Part shown: positions 39,033-48,128 of the stretch, in pieces
How the letters are laid out: each line of letters starts with the position of its first letter
Numbering within the stretch: position 1 is the stretch's first letter
From: Bacteroidetes bacterium MedPE-SWsnd-G2
GTDB taxonomy: Bacteria > Bacteroidota > Bacteroidia > Flavobacteriales > Flavobacteriaceae
DNA length: 64,000 nucleotides
Direction: 5' to 3'
Assembly: GCA_001874335.1 (NCBI GenBank)
Contig: MPDE01000009.1
Location: forward strand, 1-64,000
Notes under the pieces: generated by a model
What the model was told of the DNA's origin: nothing
The model's input: only the letters and a program-made list of their open reading frames with translations
Database searches by the model: none
Translations under genes and position numbers: made by a program

Positions 39033-39890
39033 TTACATAGCCTTTAAGCTCAAATCCATATTATAAACCGAATGCGTTAATGCTCCAGATGAAATATAAT
39101 TCACACCGCACTCAGCGTATTGCCTAATAGTGTCCTCTGTAATACCTCCAGAAGATTCTGTTAGACATTTATCACCAATAAGTTTCACCGCTGTTTTGGT
39201 ATCTTCGAAATTAAAATTATCAATTAAAATGCGATAAACCCCTTCTGATTCTAAAATGGTTTTTATTTCGTTTAAATCGCGGGCTTCAACAATAATTTTT
39301 AAATCTTTATTGTTAGACTTTAAATAGTCTTTAGTTTTAGAAATTGCCTTTGTAATTCCTCCTGCAAAATCAATATGATTATCTTTTAGCATAATCATAT
39401 CGTAAAGAGCAAACCTGTGATTTTCGCCCCCTCCAATTTTCACTGCCCATTTTTCTAAAGCTCTAATTCCTGGTGTTGTTTTACGTGTGTCCAAGATTTT
39501 AGTTCCTGTACCTTCAAGTAAATCGACGAAAAATTTTGTTTTAGTTGCAATTGCACTCATTCGTTGCATGGCATTAAGCACTAATCGTTCTGACTTTAAT
39601 ATAGATTGTGAAGCACCTTCTACATAAAACACAATATCTCCATGTTTTACAAGCTCCCCATCATTAATTTTAGTTTCGATCTTTAAATTTGGGTCTACAT
39701 AATTAAAAACTTGCTTAGCGAATTCTACACCAGCTATTACACCTGTATCCTTCACTAACAATTTAGCCTTTCCGACAGTAGTAGCCGGAATACATGCTAA
39801 AGAACTATGATCGCCATCTCCTACATCTTCTCTTATGGCATTACTAATTATTATTCTTAATTCTTCGGCAAATTGAGCTTCACTAATCAT
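39033..39890 (-). CDS. nadC: Nicotinate-nucleotide diphosphorylase (carboxylating)
   Basis: Converts quinolinate and PRPP to nicotinate mononucleotide, CO2 and pyrophosphate in NAD synthesis. The 285 residues show E-D-V-G-D-G-D-H-S-S near the start, L-N-A-M-Q-R-M-S-A-I-A-T, the substrate loop T-R-K-T-T-P-G-I-R, G-G-G-E-N-H-R, K-D-N-H-I and E-S-S-G-G-I. All conserved basic residues are in place. The downstream yihY-type gene follows after one base; nadA and nadB are not in the window. Confidence 0.97.
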   Translation of the reverse strand: MISEAQFAEELRIIISNAIREDVGDGDHSSLACIPATTVGKAKLLVKDTGVIAGVEFAKQVFNYVDPNLKIETKINDGELVKHGDIVFYVEGASQSILKSERLVLNAMQRMSAIATKTKFFVDLLEGTGTKILDTRKTTPGIRALEKWAVKIGGGENHRFALYDMIMLKDNHIDFAGGITKAISKTKDYLKSNNKDLKIIVEARDLNEIKTILESEGVYRILIDNFNFEDTKTAVKLIGDKCLTESSGGITEDTIRQYAECGVNYISSGALTHSVYNMDLSLKAM

Positions 39891-39981
39891 AAAAAACTAT
39901 TTCTTGCTAAAATAATAATGATTTGAATTTTAGAACACATAATACCTTAAAATCTTTACTCAAAAATTGTAATTTTGCCCT

Positions 39982-40455
39982 ATGACAATTAAACTTATTG
40001 CCATTGGCAAAACAGATCATTCTTCTTTACAGGAATTAATTAACGAATACCAAAAACGTTTAGGATTTTATATCAAATTTGAATTAGAAATCATACCTGA
40101 TATCAAAAATTCAAAACATTTAAGCGAAGCTGAACAAAAAGAAAAAGAAGGTAACTTGATTTTACAAAAGCTAAAACCTACTGATGCTTTAATTCTCCTT
40201 GACGAAAACGGGAAACAATTTGATTCGGTAGGGTTTTCTAATTATTTGCAAAAACATATGAATTCAGGAATTAAACAGCTTGTTTTTGTAATTGGCGGAC
40301 CATACGGTTTTTCACCAACGGTTTACCAAAAGGCTCAGGGTAAAATATCATTATCTAAAATGACTTTTTCACATCAAATGGTAAGGCTATTTGTTATTGA
40401 ACAAATTTATAGAGCGTTTACCATCTTAAGAAACGAACCTTATCATCACCGTTAA
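39982..40455 (+). CDS. rlmH: 23S rRNA (pseudouridine1915-N3)-methyltransferase
   Basis: SPOUT-family methyltransferase that modifies pseudouridine 1915 in helix 69 of 23S rRNA. The length of 157 residues is exactly usual. The SAM-binding knot is seen in L-L-D-E-N-G-K, V-I-G-G-P-Y-G-F-S and the C-terminal L-S-K-M-T-F-S-H-Q-M-V-R-L, E-Q-I-Y-R-A and N-E-P-Y-H-H. A TAATTTTG box at 39970-39977 ends only four bases before the ATG, hinting at a leaderless transcript. It is convergent with and directly abutting the TPR lipoprotein gene. Confidence 0.97.
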   Translation: MTIKLIAIGKTDHSSLQELINEYQKRLGFYIKFELEIIPDIKNSKHLSEAEQKEKEGNLILQKLKPTDALILLDENGKQFDSVGFSNYLQKHMNSGIKQLVFVIGGPYGFSPTVYQKAQGKISLSKMTFSHQMVRLFVIEQIYRAFTILRNEPYHHR

Positions 40456-42021
40456 TTAAAATCTTGCTATCTCTGGTTTTTGTTCTATGATTTCATCAGG
40501 AATCATTGCTTTTGACTTTTCAATGCCTTCTAATGTCAGTCTTCTTTTAGTTGCCTTTTCAAGTGTTAGATTATAATACTTCAATGCTTCAGCTGGTCGA
40601 TTCTGCAATAGCAACCAATCGGCATAAAGCTCGGAAGTTGGTTTTTGAATAAATGGAGGACCATACGAAAAACTTAAACTGTTTTCAATCTCTGTTGATT
40701 GCTTCAAAAACATTTCGGTTTTGGTAATATCTCCTGTGCTCCACTGCTCCATGGCTTTTAATTGCATTAACATAGCTTCAGCCTGTTGTACATCACTCTT
40801 TTTTGGCAACCCTCGATTTACCGATGCACAAACCGCAAACCCCTTATCTAAGTTATCTACAACTAATGCCGATTTTTGAATTTCCTTTTCTAATTTAGAA
40901 ATTATAGATGTCAGACTATCTGTTTTTCCTTCCTGAAAAGCCAACATCCCATTAATAAAACTATTCTGCCCTTTAATTCCAATGTTTAAATCGGATACAT
41001 CTGTTTCTACATTGGCTATTTCTGAATTCCAGTTCCCAGACTCAACTAAGTAAGTTCCTTTTAAAAACACGAGATGCACACGAGATCGTTTTGAAGTGGT
41101 TTGTTTTGTGTACTTCTGCATATCATAAACCATTTGCTCTGCTTTATCAAATTGAGACTCCTGAAGATAACCATATTGCAACCAATGAAAAGCGTGATAA
41201 CCTCTCGCGTCATCATCTAATTCTTTTTTGTTCATTCTTGTTACACTCGCTTCATAAGAATCAATATTAGAGCTAATCACCTTATCCCACATCCCTAAAG
41301 CCACATAAATGTGAGAAGGCATATGAAGTGCATGTGATGCATCAGGAGCTACTTTTGCATAAGCATTTGCCGCATTGTAAGCGAGTTTAGCATGTTCTGG
41401 ATCATCATAGGAGTGAATTAAATAATGCAATGCCCCTGGGTGACTTTTATTATCATCCAAAATACTTTGAGCCACCATTGCACCTTGACCATAGATCTTA
41501 TCATCTCTTCCGTCAGGAACAGCCCCTAATAATGATAGCGCATAAAAAGCCCCAAGTTCTTTCTCTTCTGGAAACTTTGCATAGGATTGACCAAGAAAAT
41601 CACTATATAATTTATCACGTTCTGGTTTTGCTGTTTTTGACTGATACAAATAGTTTAAAGATTCTACAAAACACTTTTCAACTTCCGAAATCGATTCTAA
41701 ATTGGCGTATTCTAACATCCGGTCTTGAATGTCCTTCGCTTCATCAAAATTTTGAATTGACCATAATGGCTTATTACAAGTCATGGCTTCCCCCCAATAG
41801 GCCATTGCCATAGTTGGATCAAGTTCTTGTGCTTTTTGAAACTCGGTTTGAGCATCTTCATATTCAAAACTATGCAGCAACAACAACCCCTTTTGAAAAT
41901 GTGATTTCGCTTTCTTTGCACCAGTAACCTCTATATAAACATCGCCTAATTCTGGGTTAGCTTCCTTCTTTTTACAACCTAAAAGAGAAACGAATAAAAG
42001 GCCTAATAATAAATATCTCAT
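40456..42021 (-). CDS. TPR-repeat lipoprotein, function unknown
   Basis: 521 residues. A lipobox ends at Cys15 (F-V-S-L-L-G-C-K-K-K), so the protein is lipid-anchored. Tetratricopeptide-like helices are visible, clearest at about 40-75 (K-G-L-L-L-L-H-S-F-E-Y-E-D-A, followed by A-M-A-Y-W-G-E-A-M) and about 480-500 (R-P-A-E-A-L-K-Y-Y-N-L-T-L-E-K-A). H-A-L-H-M-P-S-H-I-Y in the middle is typical of a group of uncharacterised TPR proteins of this size. No catalytic domain is recognised; a scaffolding role is only a guess. It seems monocistronic. Confidence 0.85.
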   Translation of the reverse strand: MRYLLLGLLFVSLLGCKKKEANPELGDVYIEVTGAKKAKSHFQKGLLLLHSFEYEDAQTEFQKAQELDPTMAMAYWGEAMTCNKPLWSIQNFDEAKDIQDRMLEYANLESISEVEKCFVESLNYLYQSKTAKPERDKLYSDFLGQSYAKFPEEKELGAFYALSLLGAVPDGRDDKIYGQGAMVAQSILDDNKSHPGALHYLIHSYDDPEHAKLAYNAANAYAKVAPDASHALHMPSHIYVALGMWDKVISSNIDSYEASVTRMNKKELDDDARGYHAFHWLQYGYLQESQFDKAEQMVYDMQKYTKQTTSKRSRVHLVFLKGTYLVESGNWNSEIANVETDVSDLNIGIKGQNSFINGMLAFQEGKTDSLTSIISKLEKEIQKSALVVDNLDKGFAVCASVNRGLPKKSDVQQAEAMLMQLKAMEQWSTGDITKTEMFLKQSTEIENSLSFSYGPPFIQKPTSELYADWLLLQNRPAEALKYYNLTLEKATKRRLTLEGIEKSKAMIPDEIIEQKPEIARF

Positions 42022-42098
42022 TGTACTAAATGGTTTTGTATAGCTTAAATTTACAATATTATTTCATTACAATTTTCGAACTGTAAACTTCCACAAAT

Positions 42099-42126
42099 AC
42101 AAAAAGCGCCAATTTCTTGACGCTTT
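42099..42126 (-). terminator. Terminator of the HPF-type gene
   Basis: AAAGCG (42103-42108) pairs with CGCTTT (42121-42126); three more pairs form after one mismatch. In the minus direction the stem runs into a TTTTT tract. Confidence 0.65.
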
Positions 42127-42151
42127 CCATAAATTAACCAATTATTATGTA

Positions 42152-42448
42152 TCAGTGATGACTGAATACCTCTTTCCTTTTTTTCAATTGTTTTTCCAAT
42201 TCTGATATAGCATCTTTAACAGACTGCTCATAATTATCAGTATCTGCCTTTGCAAATAACCTTGGGCCTGGAGCGCTTAATTCTATACTACAAACCTTTC
42301 CATCAATCTTACTGTTTTCATGTTTAAACGCAACCACTGCACTAATTATCCAATCGTATTTTGAACTCAATTTTTCTAATTTTTCGGTAACATATTCAGA
42401 CATTGTCTCACTTACCGGTATTTGTACATATTGAATATTTATTGTCAT
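42152..42448 (-). CDS. Ribosome hibernation promoting factor, short form (HPF/RaiA family)
   Basis: A 98-residue protein of the S30AE family that binds the decoding region of idle ribosomes. The pattern V-P-V-S-E-T-M-S-E-Y-V-T-E-K-L-E-K-L, then a beta strand with K-V-C-S-I-E-L and the helix Y-E-Q-S-V-K-D-A-I-S-E-L-E-K-Q-L-K-K-R-K, is standard. It lacks the C-terminal dimerisation domain of long HPF, so it would not by itself make 100S dimers in the long-form manner. A perfect minus-strand -7 box TAAATTTG lies at 42478-42485. Confidence 0.93.
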   Translation of the reverse strand: MTINIQYVQIPVSETMSEYVTEKLEKLSSKYDWIISAVVAFKHENSKIDGKVCSIELSAPGPRLFAKADTDNYEQSVKDAISELEKQLKKRKEVFSHH

Positions 42449-42532
42449 AATTAATTCTATTTTTTGATTTGTATTCTCAAATTTACAACTACTTATACAA
42501 TTTACATATGATAAAAATCATATAATCAAAAT

Positions 42533-43111
42533 TCATTTTAATAAAAGTTCTTTTAAACAAATAGATGCTGTTTCAGCCATAGTTTTATACCCTAAAACGT
42601 TGGGGTGCAAGCCATCGTCCATATACATTTTAGAAGTAAAATTTCCAGCAAAAGAAACAACTGCCAAATTATCATAATCAGCAAAAGCCCTTATTTTTTT
42701 ATTCAATTTTTGAATTCTTTTTTGGACTTTTTTATGAGCCAAAAACAAAGAAGATTTTGATATGATTTGATCCTCCGAAACGACATTTAAAATTTCACAA
42801 GGCACAGGAATAGCATTGTAATGCTTTATGATTCTATACATGTTTACCAAATTAGAAAACACCACATTAGGCTTTGATTTTAAAGTTAAATCATTAACCC
42901 CTCCTAAAACCAATACAATTTCTGGTTTATGAAACTTCAATGCAGCTTCAATTCGTGACAACATTCCAGCCGTAGTATCGCCGTTTACACCAAGGTTAAT
43001 CACAGGAAGATCTAAGTACATACCAAGGAGAGAAGGATATGATTGATCTATATTAACTTCATATCCTCTGGTAATGCTATCTCCAATGCACAGAATTTTT
43101 GGTTTCATCAT
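42533..43111 (-). CDS. SGNH/GDSL-family hydrolase
   Basis: A 192-residue esterase-type enzyme. Block I G-D-S-I-T-R-G carries the nucleophile Ser, a Gly lies in N-L-G-V-N-G-D-T-T, block III is G-G-V-N-D and block V D-G-L-H-P-N holds the catalytic Asp and His. The arrangement resembles TesA-type arylesterase/lysophospholipase, but no signal peptide is visible, so it should act in the cytosol. Substrate unknown. The neighbouring genes give no pathway hint. Confidence 0.92.
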   Translation of the reverse strand: MMKPKILCIGDSITRGYEVNIDQSYPSLLGMYLDLPVINLGVNGDTTAGMLSRIEAALKFHKPEIVLVLGGVNDLTLKSKPNVVFSNLVNMYRIIKHYNAIPVPCEILNVVSEDQIISKSSLFLAHKKVQKRIQKLNKKIRAFADYDNLAVVSFAGNFTSKMYMDDGLHPNVLGYKTMAETASICLKELLLK

Positions 43112-43149
43112 GTTTAAAAATAACTAATAAATGATGAAACCAAAAGACT

Positions 43150-43506
43150 TTATCTTCGATATAAAAAGTGAGCGGAAACCTCATTAGTTACCTTTGAATT
43201 TTCTGTTACAATACGCACTCCGCCAAAAAGCCCCGTATACGAGTTTTTTAAAGACATAATTCTTGCTCCTTCTTTTTGATTAAACTTTAATTGTTTTGGA
43301 TTAAAGTTTGTTGGTTGAAATTCTAATTCTTGTTCTGTCCAAACGTTTTCAGAAACTACATGATGTAAGGATTTAGTATTCTCTTTACTTAATACTTCGG
43401 TTTTAAACAGCTTCACATCAGAATATGTATTCTGAAAATTTGAAGGTTCAAAATCACAAGAAAATGTACTAATTGCTATTAGGAAGAATGGACTTAGCAT
43501 TTTCAT
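43150..43506 (-). CDS. Small predicted lipoprotein, unrecognised
   Basis: 118 residues. The N-terminus M-K-M-L-S-P-F-F-L-I-A-I-S-T-F-S-C (Cys17) reads as a signal peptide with a plausible lipobox, then a polar, probably beta-rich chain. No family is recognised. The 38-base gap to the SGNH gene downstream allows co-transcription. An overlapping frame on the same strand (43469-43663) is AT-rich and not credible as a gene. Confidence 0.6.
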   Translation of the reverse strand: MKMLSPFFLIAISTFSCDFEPSNFQNTYSDVKLFKTEVLSKENTKSLHHVVSENVWTEQELEFQPTNFNPKQLKFNQKEGARIMSLKNSYTGLFGGVRIVTENSKVTNEVSAHFLYRR

Positions 43507-43595
43507 AGGTATAGAATTTACGTAGTAAATTCATCATAAAAACGGGACTTAAGTCCTTAGGAAAATAATTGCTATTAGGTTTAAAGTTACAAAAA

Positions 43596-45233
43596 TTATT
43601 CAAATAACACCTGATTATCAGAATTATACCATTCAGAATAATATTTAGAATATAATTTTTCAATTTCTGAACGCTTAACTTTTAATGTAGGTGTGGTTAA
43701 TCCATTTTCAACATTCCAGTCGTCTTTCATTACAATAATTCTTGCAACATGCTCGTGGCGTTCAAACTTGGGATTTATAGTTTCTAAAGTTTGTAACAAC
43801 GATAGCTCTAATTCATCATTTGATTTTTGTCTTGCCAATTCTGATAGGGTAATTAGCGCAATAGGATGAGGTAATCCTGTACCAACAATACAAATTTGCT
43901 CTATATCTGTATTTTTTTCAAATTCAACTTCTATAGGAGCTGGTGAAATATATTTCCCTTTGTCTGTTTTAAATTGATCTTTAATTCGCCCAGTAATCGT
44001 CAAATACCCATCTTCATCAAACTCCCCTATGTCTCCCGTTTTTAAATACCCTTGAGAATCAAAAGCTGCACTTGTTAATACTGGCGATTTAAAATAGCCA
44101 AGCATCAAACTCTTATTTTTAATACAAATCTCTCCTTCATCACTAAGTCTCACCTCTACCTCATCAATGGTTTTACCAACCGTACCAACTTTGTTTTGTC
44201 CCTTTAAATTAAAATGAGAAACACAACAATCTTCGGTCATACCGTATCCTTGATAAATATCTACCCCAATAGTGTTGTACCATTTTATCAAACTTGGTGA
44301 TATAGGTGCTGCAGCCGAACAATTAAAACGTGATGACATTAAACCCAATTTCTTCTTAAGTTTAGTCTTAATTATACTTGAAATAATAGGCAATTTCAAA
44401 AGAAAATCTAATTTGCCTTGCGGCAATTTCTCCAAAATCTTTTCTTGAAATTTTGTCCAAATTCTTGGCACTCCAAAAAACATATTAGGTTGGCAATCTT
44501 CTAGGTTTTTTGCAAAGGTTTCTAAGGATTCTGGATAGGATATTTCTGCTCCTAATATCAATCCGTTAGTCATTATAAGCCGCTCTGCAACATGAGCTAA
44601 TGGCAAATAAGAAAATAACCTTGGTTGATTTGGCAAATCTAAAAGGCTTATTAATTTGGAAGAGCTATACATAAAGTTACCTAGGCTGTGCATAACACCC
44701 TTAGGTTTACCCGTAGTACCTGAAGTATAAATAATGGTATGCAATTGTTCTAAATCAAATTTAGGCAACTCAACACTCTCATTCCCTTCAATTATATCTT
44801 CCCAAACATAACCATCCTTTAAACCATAAGCATCTACAGATATTATTGGCATTGAGGGAATTCCGCTCTTTTGAGAATTATAATCATCTAACTTTCCAAC
44901 AATTATTGCCCTGGCTTCACTATGAGTTAAAATTTGATTTATGGATTTCTCGTTTAAAGTAGGATAAATTGGGATAGAAACATAACCTGCCAACATAATC
45001 GCCAAGTCAGACATCACCCAATGCGCACAATTTTTTGACAACAATGCAACATGGCTTCCGGGCGCTAAATCAAAGCTTTTTAATTTGGCTGCAATTTGTC
45101 TCACCTCATGCCCTGCCTGTTTGTAAGTATAAGTTTTCAAAACACCATTAAAGGGCTGCTTAAACAAATAAGCATCAGGATCTTGTTGTTCCCAATACTG
45201 AAAGGCTTCTAAAGGAGAGGTGAAATTTCGCAT
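43596..45233 (-). CDS. AMP-forming long-chain acyl-CoA synthetase family protein
   Basis: Activates a carboxylic acid, most likely a fatty acid, to acyl-AMP and then acyl-CoA. The P-loop-like A3 motif I-I-Y-T-S-G-T-T-G-K-P-K-G-V, the A5-like Y-Q-G-Y-G-M-T-E, the A7 motif T-G-D-I-G-E-F-D-E-D-G-Y and the A8 motif I-T-G-R-I-K-D-Q-F-K-T-D-K-G-K-Y-I-S-P are all present. The frame is open to 45290, but the extra 19 residues are hydrophobic and unconserved-looking. I place the start at the ATG at 45233 (M-R-N-F-T-S-P), giving 545 residues. Divergent from rdgB. Confidence 0.92.
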   Translation of the reverse strand: MRNFTSPLEAFQYWEQQDPDAYLFKQPFNGVLKTYTYKQAGHEVRQIAAKLKSFDLAPGSHVALLSKNCAHWVMSDLAIMLAGYVSIPIYPTLNEKSINQILTHSEARAIIVGKLDDYNSQKSGIPSMPIISVDAYGLKDGYVWEDIIEGNESVELPKFDLEQLHTIIYTSGTTGKPKGVMHSLGNFMYSSSKLISLLDLPNQPRLFSYLPLAHVAERLIMTNGLILGAEISYPESLETFAKNLEDCQPNMFFGVPRIWTKFQEKILEKLPQGKLDFLLKLPIISSIIKTKLKKKLGLMSSRFNCSAAAPISPSLIKWYNTIGVDIYQGYGMTEDCCVSHFNLKGQNKVGTVGKTIDEVEVRLSDEGEICIKNKSLMLGYFKSPVLTSAAFDSQGYLKTGDIGEFDEDGYLTITGRIKDQFKTDKGKYISPAPIEVEFEKNTDIEQICIVGTGLPHPIALITLSELARQKSNDELELSLLQTLETINPKFERHEHVARIIVMKDDWNVENGLTTPTLKVKRSEIEKLYSKYYSEWYNSDNQVLFE

Positions 45234-45356
45234 ATGTAATAATAACTCATTTTTAAATCTAATAAAAATAAAGCATTCATTTTTCAGCATTCACCGAGGC
45301 CAGAATGCTCTTAATTACTACTTTTGAATGTTTTACAAACTGAAAAATTTTAGCCT

Positions 45357-45932
45357 ATGAAATTGGTTTTTGCAACTAATAATAAAAACAAGATTAAAGA
45401 AGTCCAGGCTCTAATCCCTGAATCTATTCAACTGTTAAGTTTGGAAGATATTAATTGCTTTGAAGACATACCCGAAACCCAAGAAACTATAGAAGGCAAT
45501 GCCGTTCAAAAAGCTGAGTACGTAAAAACAAAATATGGTTACAATTGCTTTGCCGATGATACTGGTTTAGAAATCGAAGCTTTAAACAATGCTCCAGGAG
45601 TGTATTCTGCACGTTATGCAGGAGAACAACGTGATGCCAATGACAATATGAATAGGGTACTAAATGAGCTAAAGAACAAAACCGATAGGTCTGCGCGATT
45701 CAAAACGGTTATTGCCTTACATCTGGACAACAATTTAAATACATTTGAAGGTATTTGTTCTGGAACTATCACAGAAAACAAATCTGGAACTGGAGGCTTT
45801 GGTTACGATCCTATTTTTCAACCTGATAATTTTGACATTACCTTTTCCGAAATGAATTCTGAAACTAAAAACAGTATTAGTCATCGCGGACTTGCTGTGC
45901 AAGCATTGATTACATTTTTAAACAATATTTAA
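45357..45932 (+). CDS. rdgB: Non-canonical purine NTP pyrophosphatase (ITPase/HAM1 family)
   Basis: Hydrolyses dITP, ITP and XTP to monophosphates and keeps deaminated purines out of DNA and RNA. Family signatures: F-A-T-N-N-K-N-K-I-K-E at the N-terminus, F-A-D-D-T-G-L-E-I-E-A-L, G-V-Y-S-A-R-Y-A-G, G-F-G-Y-D-P-I-F and the closing S-H-R-G. The length of 191 is usual. A TACTTTTG -7 element at 45319-45326 fits its promoter. Confidence 0.96.
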   Translation: MKLVFATNNKNKIKEVQALIPESIQLLSLEDINCFEDIPETQETIEGNAVQKAEYVKTKYGYNCFADDTGLEIEALNNAPGVYSARYAGEQRDANDNMNRVLNELKNKTDRSARFKTVIALHLDNNLNTFEGICSGTITENKSGTGGFGYDPIFQPDNFDITFSEMNSETKNSISHRGLAVQALITFLNNI

Positions 45933-45997
45933 CACCTACATTCTCAATCATTTAAACCACAGTTGTTTACAGAATAAGTTAGTTTAGATTTTTTTTG

Positions 45998-46005
45998 TAC
46001 CTTTG
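45998..46005 (+). promoter_or_regulatory. -7 element of the DEAD-box helicase gene
   Basis: TACCTTTG is a full TAnnTTTG match. It would start a transcript near 46012, leaving a leader of about 105 bases that carries the hairpin at 46034-46086. No convincing -33 TTG is found at the right distance. Confidence 0.45.
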
Positions 46006-46033
46006 CAGCTTGAAAATTCCTCAGGGTGAGGAT

Positions 46034-46086
46034 GTGTTACAAGAAGTTTAAGGTTAAGTATGTCGATTCGCTTCTTTATGTAACAC
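46034..46086 (+). promoter_or_regulatory. Hairpin in the leader of the RNA helicase mRNA
   Basis: GTGTTAC plus AAGAAG (46034-46046) pairs with CTTCTT (46071-46076) and GTAACAC (46080-46086): 13 base pairs with a 3-base bulge. Loop bases TCGATT (46063-46068) can also pair with AATCGA (46097-46102), closer to the start codon, giving a possible pseudoknot or alternative fold. Regulation of the helicase through this structure is an inference. Confidence 0.45.
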
Positions 46087-46116
46087 TACATAACATAATC
46101 GAATACTTTTACAAGA

Positions 46117-47985
46117 ATGAGCACATTCAAAGATTTAGGTCTAAATGAAGACCTATTGCATGCAATTTCAGATTTAGGATTTATTAAGCCTAGTGAAGTT
46201 CAAGAAAAAGCAATCCCTATTTTACTAGAATCAGAAACCGATTTAGTAGCATTAGCACAAACAGGTACAGGTAAAACTGCAGCATTTGGTTTTCCAATGT
46301 TAGAGAAAATTGATGTTGATAGTAGAACCACACAAGGTTTAATTTTATCTCCAACACGTGAACTTTGTTTACAGATAACAAATGAGATGAAACAATACGG
46401 TAAGTACTGTAAAGGGCTTAACGTTGTTGCTATTTATGGAGGATCAAGCATAACCGATCAAGCAAGAGAAGTTAAAAAAGGGGCACAAATTATTGTAGCT
46501 ACTCCTGGTCGTATGAAAGATATGATTAGCCGTCGTTTAGTAGACATCTCTAAAATTCAGTACTCTGTATTAGATGAAGCTGATGAGATGCTAAACATGG
46601 GATTCAAAGAAGATATTACAGATATTTTATCTCATACGCCAGATGATAAAAACACATGGTTGTTTTCTGCGACAATGCCTAAAGAAGTAGCAACTATCGC
46701 TAGAAAATTCATGGTAGATCCACAGGAAATTACTGTTGGAAACAAAAATGAAAGTACAAGTAATGTATCTCATGAATACTACTTAGTAAATGCAAGAGAT
46801 CGTTACCAAGCGCTAAAACGTTTATCAGATGCTAATCCAGACATTTTCTCTGTAATTTTCTGTAGAACCAAACGAGATACTCAAAAAGTTGCAGAACAAC
46901 TTATTGAAGACGGCTATAGCGCTGGTGCTCTACATGGTGATTTAAGCCAGAATCAACGTGATATGGTAATGAAGTCATTTAGAAACCAACAAATACAAAT
47001 GCTTGTTGCTACAGATGTTGCTGCACGTGGTATTGATGTAGATGATATTACACACGTAATTAACTACCAATTGCCTGATGAAGCCGAAACTTATACGCAC
47101 CGTTCTGGGAGAACTGGACGTGCAGGAAAAACAGGAATCTCAATGGTTATTGTTTCTAAAAGTGAGGTACGAAAAATTAAGAGTATTGAACGAATCATTA
47201 AAAAAGAATTCGTTAAGAAAGATATTCCTGACGGAGCAGACATTTGTGAAGTACAACTTATGTCTTTAGCTAACAAAGTTAATACTACAGAAGTTAACCA
47301 TGAAATTGATGGTTACTTAGAAAAAATAAATTCACTGTTTGAGGAAACTACAAAGGAAGAATTAATCAAGAAATTTTTCTCTGTTGAGTTTACACGTTTC
47401 TTTAATTATTATAAAAAATCGAAAGATTTAAATGTACAAGCGTCACAAAACTCAAGAGATGATGTACAATACAGTGAAAACTCTACAAGATATTTTATTA
47501 ATGTTGGTTCTCGAGACGGCTTTGACTGGATGAAACTTAAAGACTTCTTGAAAGAGATATTAGAATTAGGTAGAGATGATGTATTTAAAGTAGATGTAAA
47601 AGAGAGTTTTTCATTTTTTAATACTGATAAATCTATCACTCCAAAAATTTTAGAATTCTTTACAGACTACAAATACGAAGGTCGCTTTGTAAATGTTGAA
47701 GTATCTGAAGACAGAGGTGGAAGAAATAGAAATCGTGGCAGAGGTCGTAAAGATGATGGTGGAAAACGTCGCTCTAGCCGAGGTGGTGGAGAAAAACGTT
47801 TTAGCTCTAACAAATCAGGAGGCAATTCAAGCAACCGAAGAGAACGCAGAAATTCTGAATTCTCTGGAGGTAACAGGTCTGACTCAAGACGCTCAGAAGG
47901 ACGTTCAGAAGGAAGAAAACCAAGACGTTCTGATTCAAGTTCAGGAGAATTTGGTTCTTCAAGACCAAGACGTTCAAGACGATAA
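46117..47985 (+). CDS. DEAD-box ATP-dependent RNA helicase (DeaD/CsdA-like)
   Basis: Unwinds RNA duplexes, typically in ribosome assembly or mRNA turnover in the cold. 622 residues: Q-motif region at the N-terminus, Walker A A-Q-T-G-T-G-K-T (47-54), P-T-R-E-L, DEAD at 153-156, S-A-T and H-R-S-G-R-T-G-R-A-G (from 328). A DbpA-type RNA-binding domain follows (about 460-530). The last 90 residues are a basic, glycine/serine/arginine-rich tail (R-G-G and S-R-R types), usual for nonspecific RNA contact. It is preceded by a structured leader and followed by a strong terminator. Confidence 0.95.
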   Translation: MSTFKDLGLNEDLLHAISDLGFIKPSEVQEKAIPILLESETDLVALAQTGTGKTAAFGFPMLEKIDVDSRTTQGLILSPTRELCLQITNEMKQYGKYCKGLNVVAIYGGSSITDQAREVKKGAQIIVATPGRMKDMISRRLVDISKIQYSVLDEADEMLNMGFKEDITDILSHTPDDKNTWLFSATMPKEVATIARKFMVDPQEITVGNKNESTSNVSHEYYLVNARDRYQALKRLSDANPDIFSVIFCRTKRDTQKVAEQLIEDGYSAGALHGDLSQNQRDMVMKSFRNQQIQMLVATDVAARGIDVDDITHVINYQLPDEAETYTHRSGRTGRAGKTGISMVIVSKSEVRKIKSIERIIKKEFVKKDIPDGADICEVQLMSLANKVNTTEVNHEIDGYLEKINSLFEETTKEELIKKFFSVEFTRFFNYYKKSKDLNVQASQNSRDDVQYSENSTRYFINVGSRDGFDWMKLKDFLKEILELGRDDVFKVDVKESFSFFNTDKSITPKILEFFTDYKYEGRFVNVEVSEDRGGRNRNRGRGRKDDGGKRRSSRGGGEKRFSSNKSGGNSSNRRERRNSEFSGGNRSDSRRSEGRSEGRKPRRSDSSSGEFGSSRPRRSRR

Positions 47986-48002
47986 ATAAAATACTTAATA
48001 AT

Positions 48003-48039
48003 AAAAATCCTCAAACTTATGGTTTGGGGATTTTTTTTT
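48003..48039 (+). terminator. Terminator of the helicase gene
   Basis: AAAAATCCTCAAAC (48003-48016) pairs with 48022-48035, with one G-T pair, across a 5-base loop, followed by further T residues. Confidence 0.85.
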
Positions 48040-48128
48040 AAACTTTCTTGTTAATATTTAGTCAAATTTCCAAAAGCTAATCCAAACTTTAGCATTAGTT
48101 TACTACTTTTAACTTTTAAAACCTAGCA

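Noticed and set aside
41430-41813. Plus-strand frame of 127 codons opposite the TPR lipoprotein
   Set aside because: The TPR protein frame is complete with lipobox and TPR motifs across the region; the plus frame shows no domain and no promoter.
43469-43663. Minus-strand frame of 64 codons between the small lipoprotein and the acyl-CoA synthetase
   Set aside because: It overlaps both neighbours in another frame, is very AT-rich (Ile, Asn, Leu) and has no recognisable feature.
45234-45290. 19-codon N-terminal extension of the acyl-CoA synthetase
   Set aside because: It is hydrophobic and outside the usual family N-terminus; the ATG at 45233 gives a normal start.
47667-48014. Minus-strand frame of 115 codons and plus-strand frame at 47693-47989 in the helicase tail
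   Set aside because: Both are alternative frames of the low-complexity Arg/Gly/Ser tail and have no start context.
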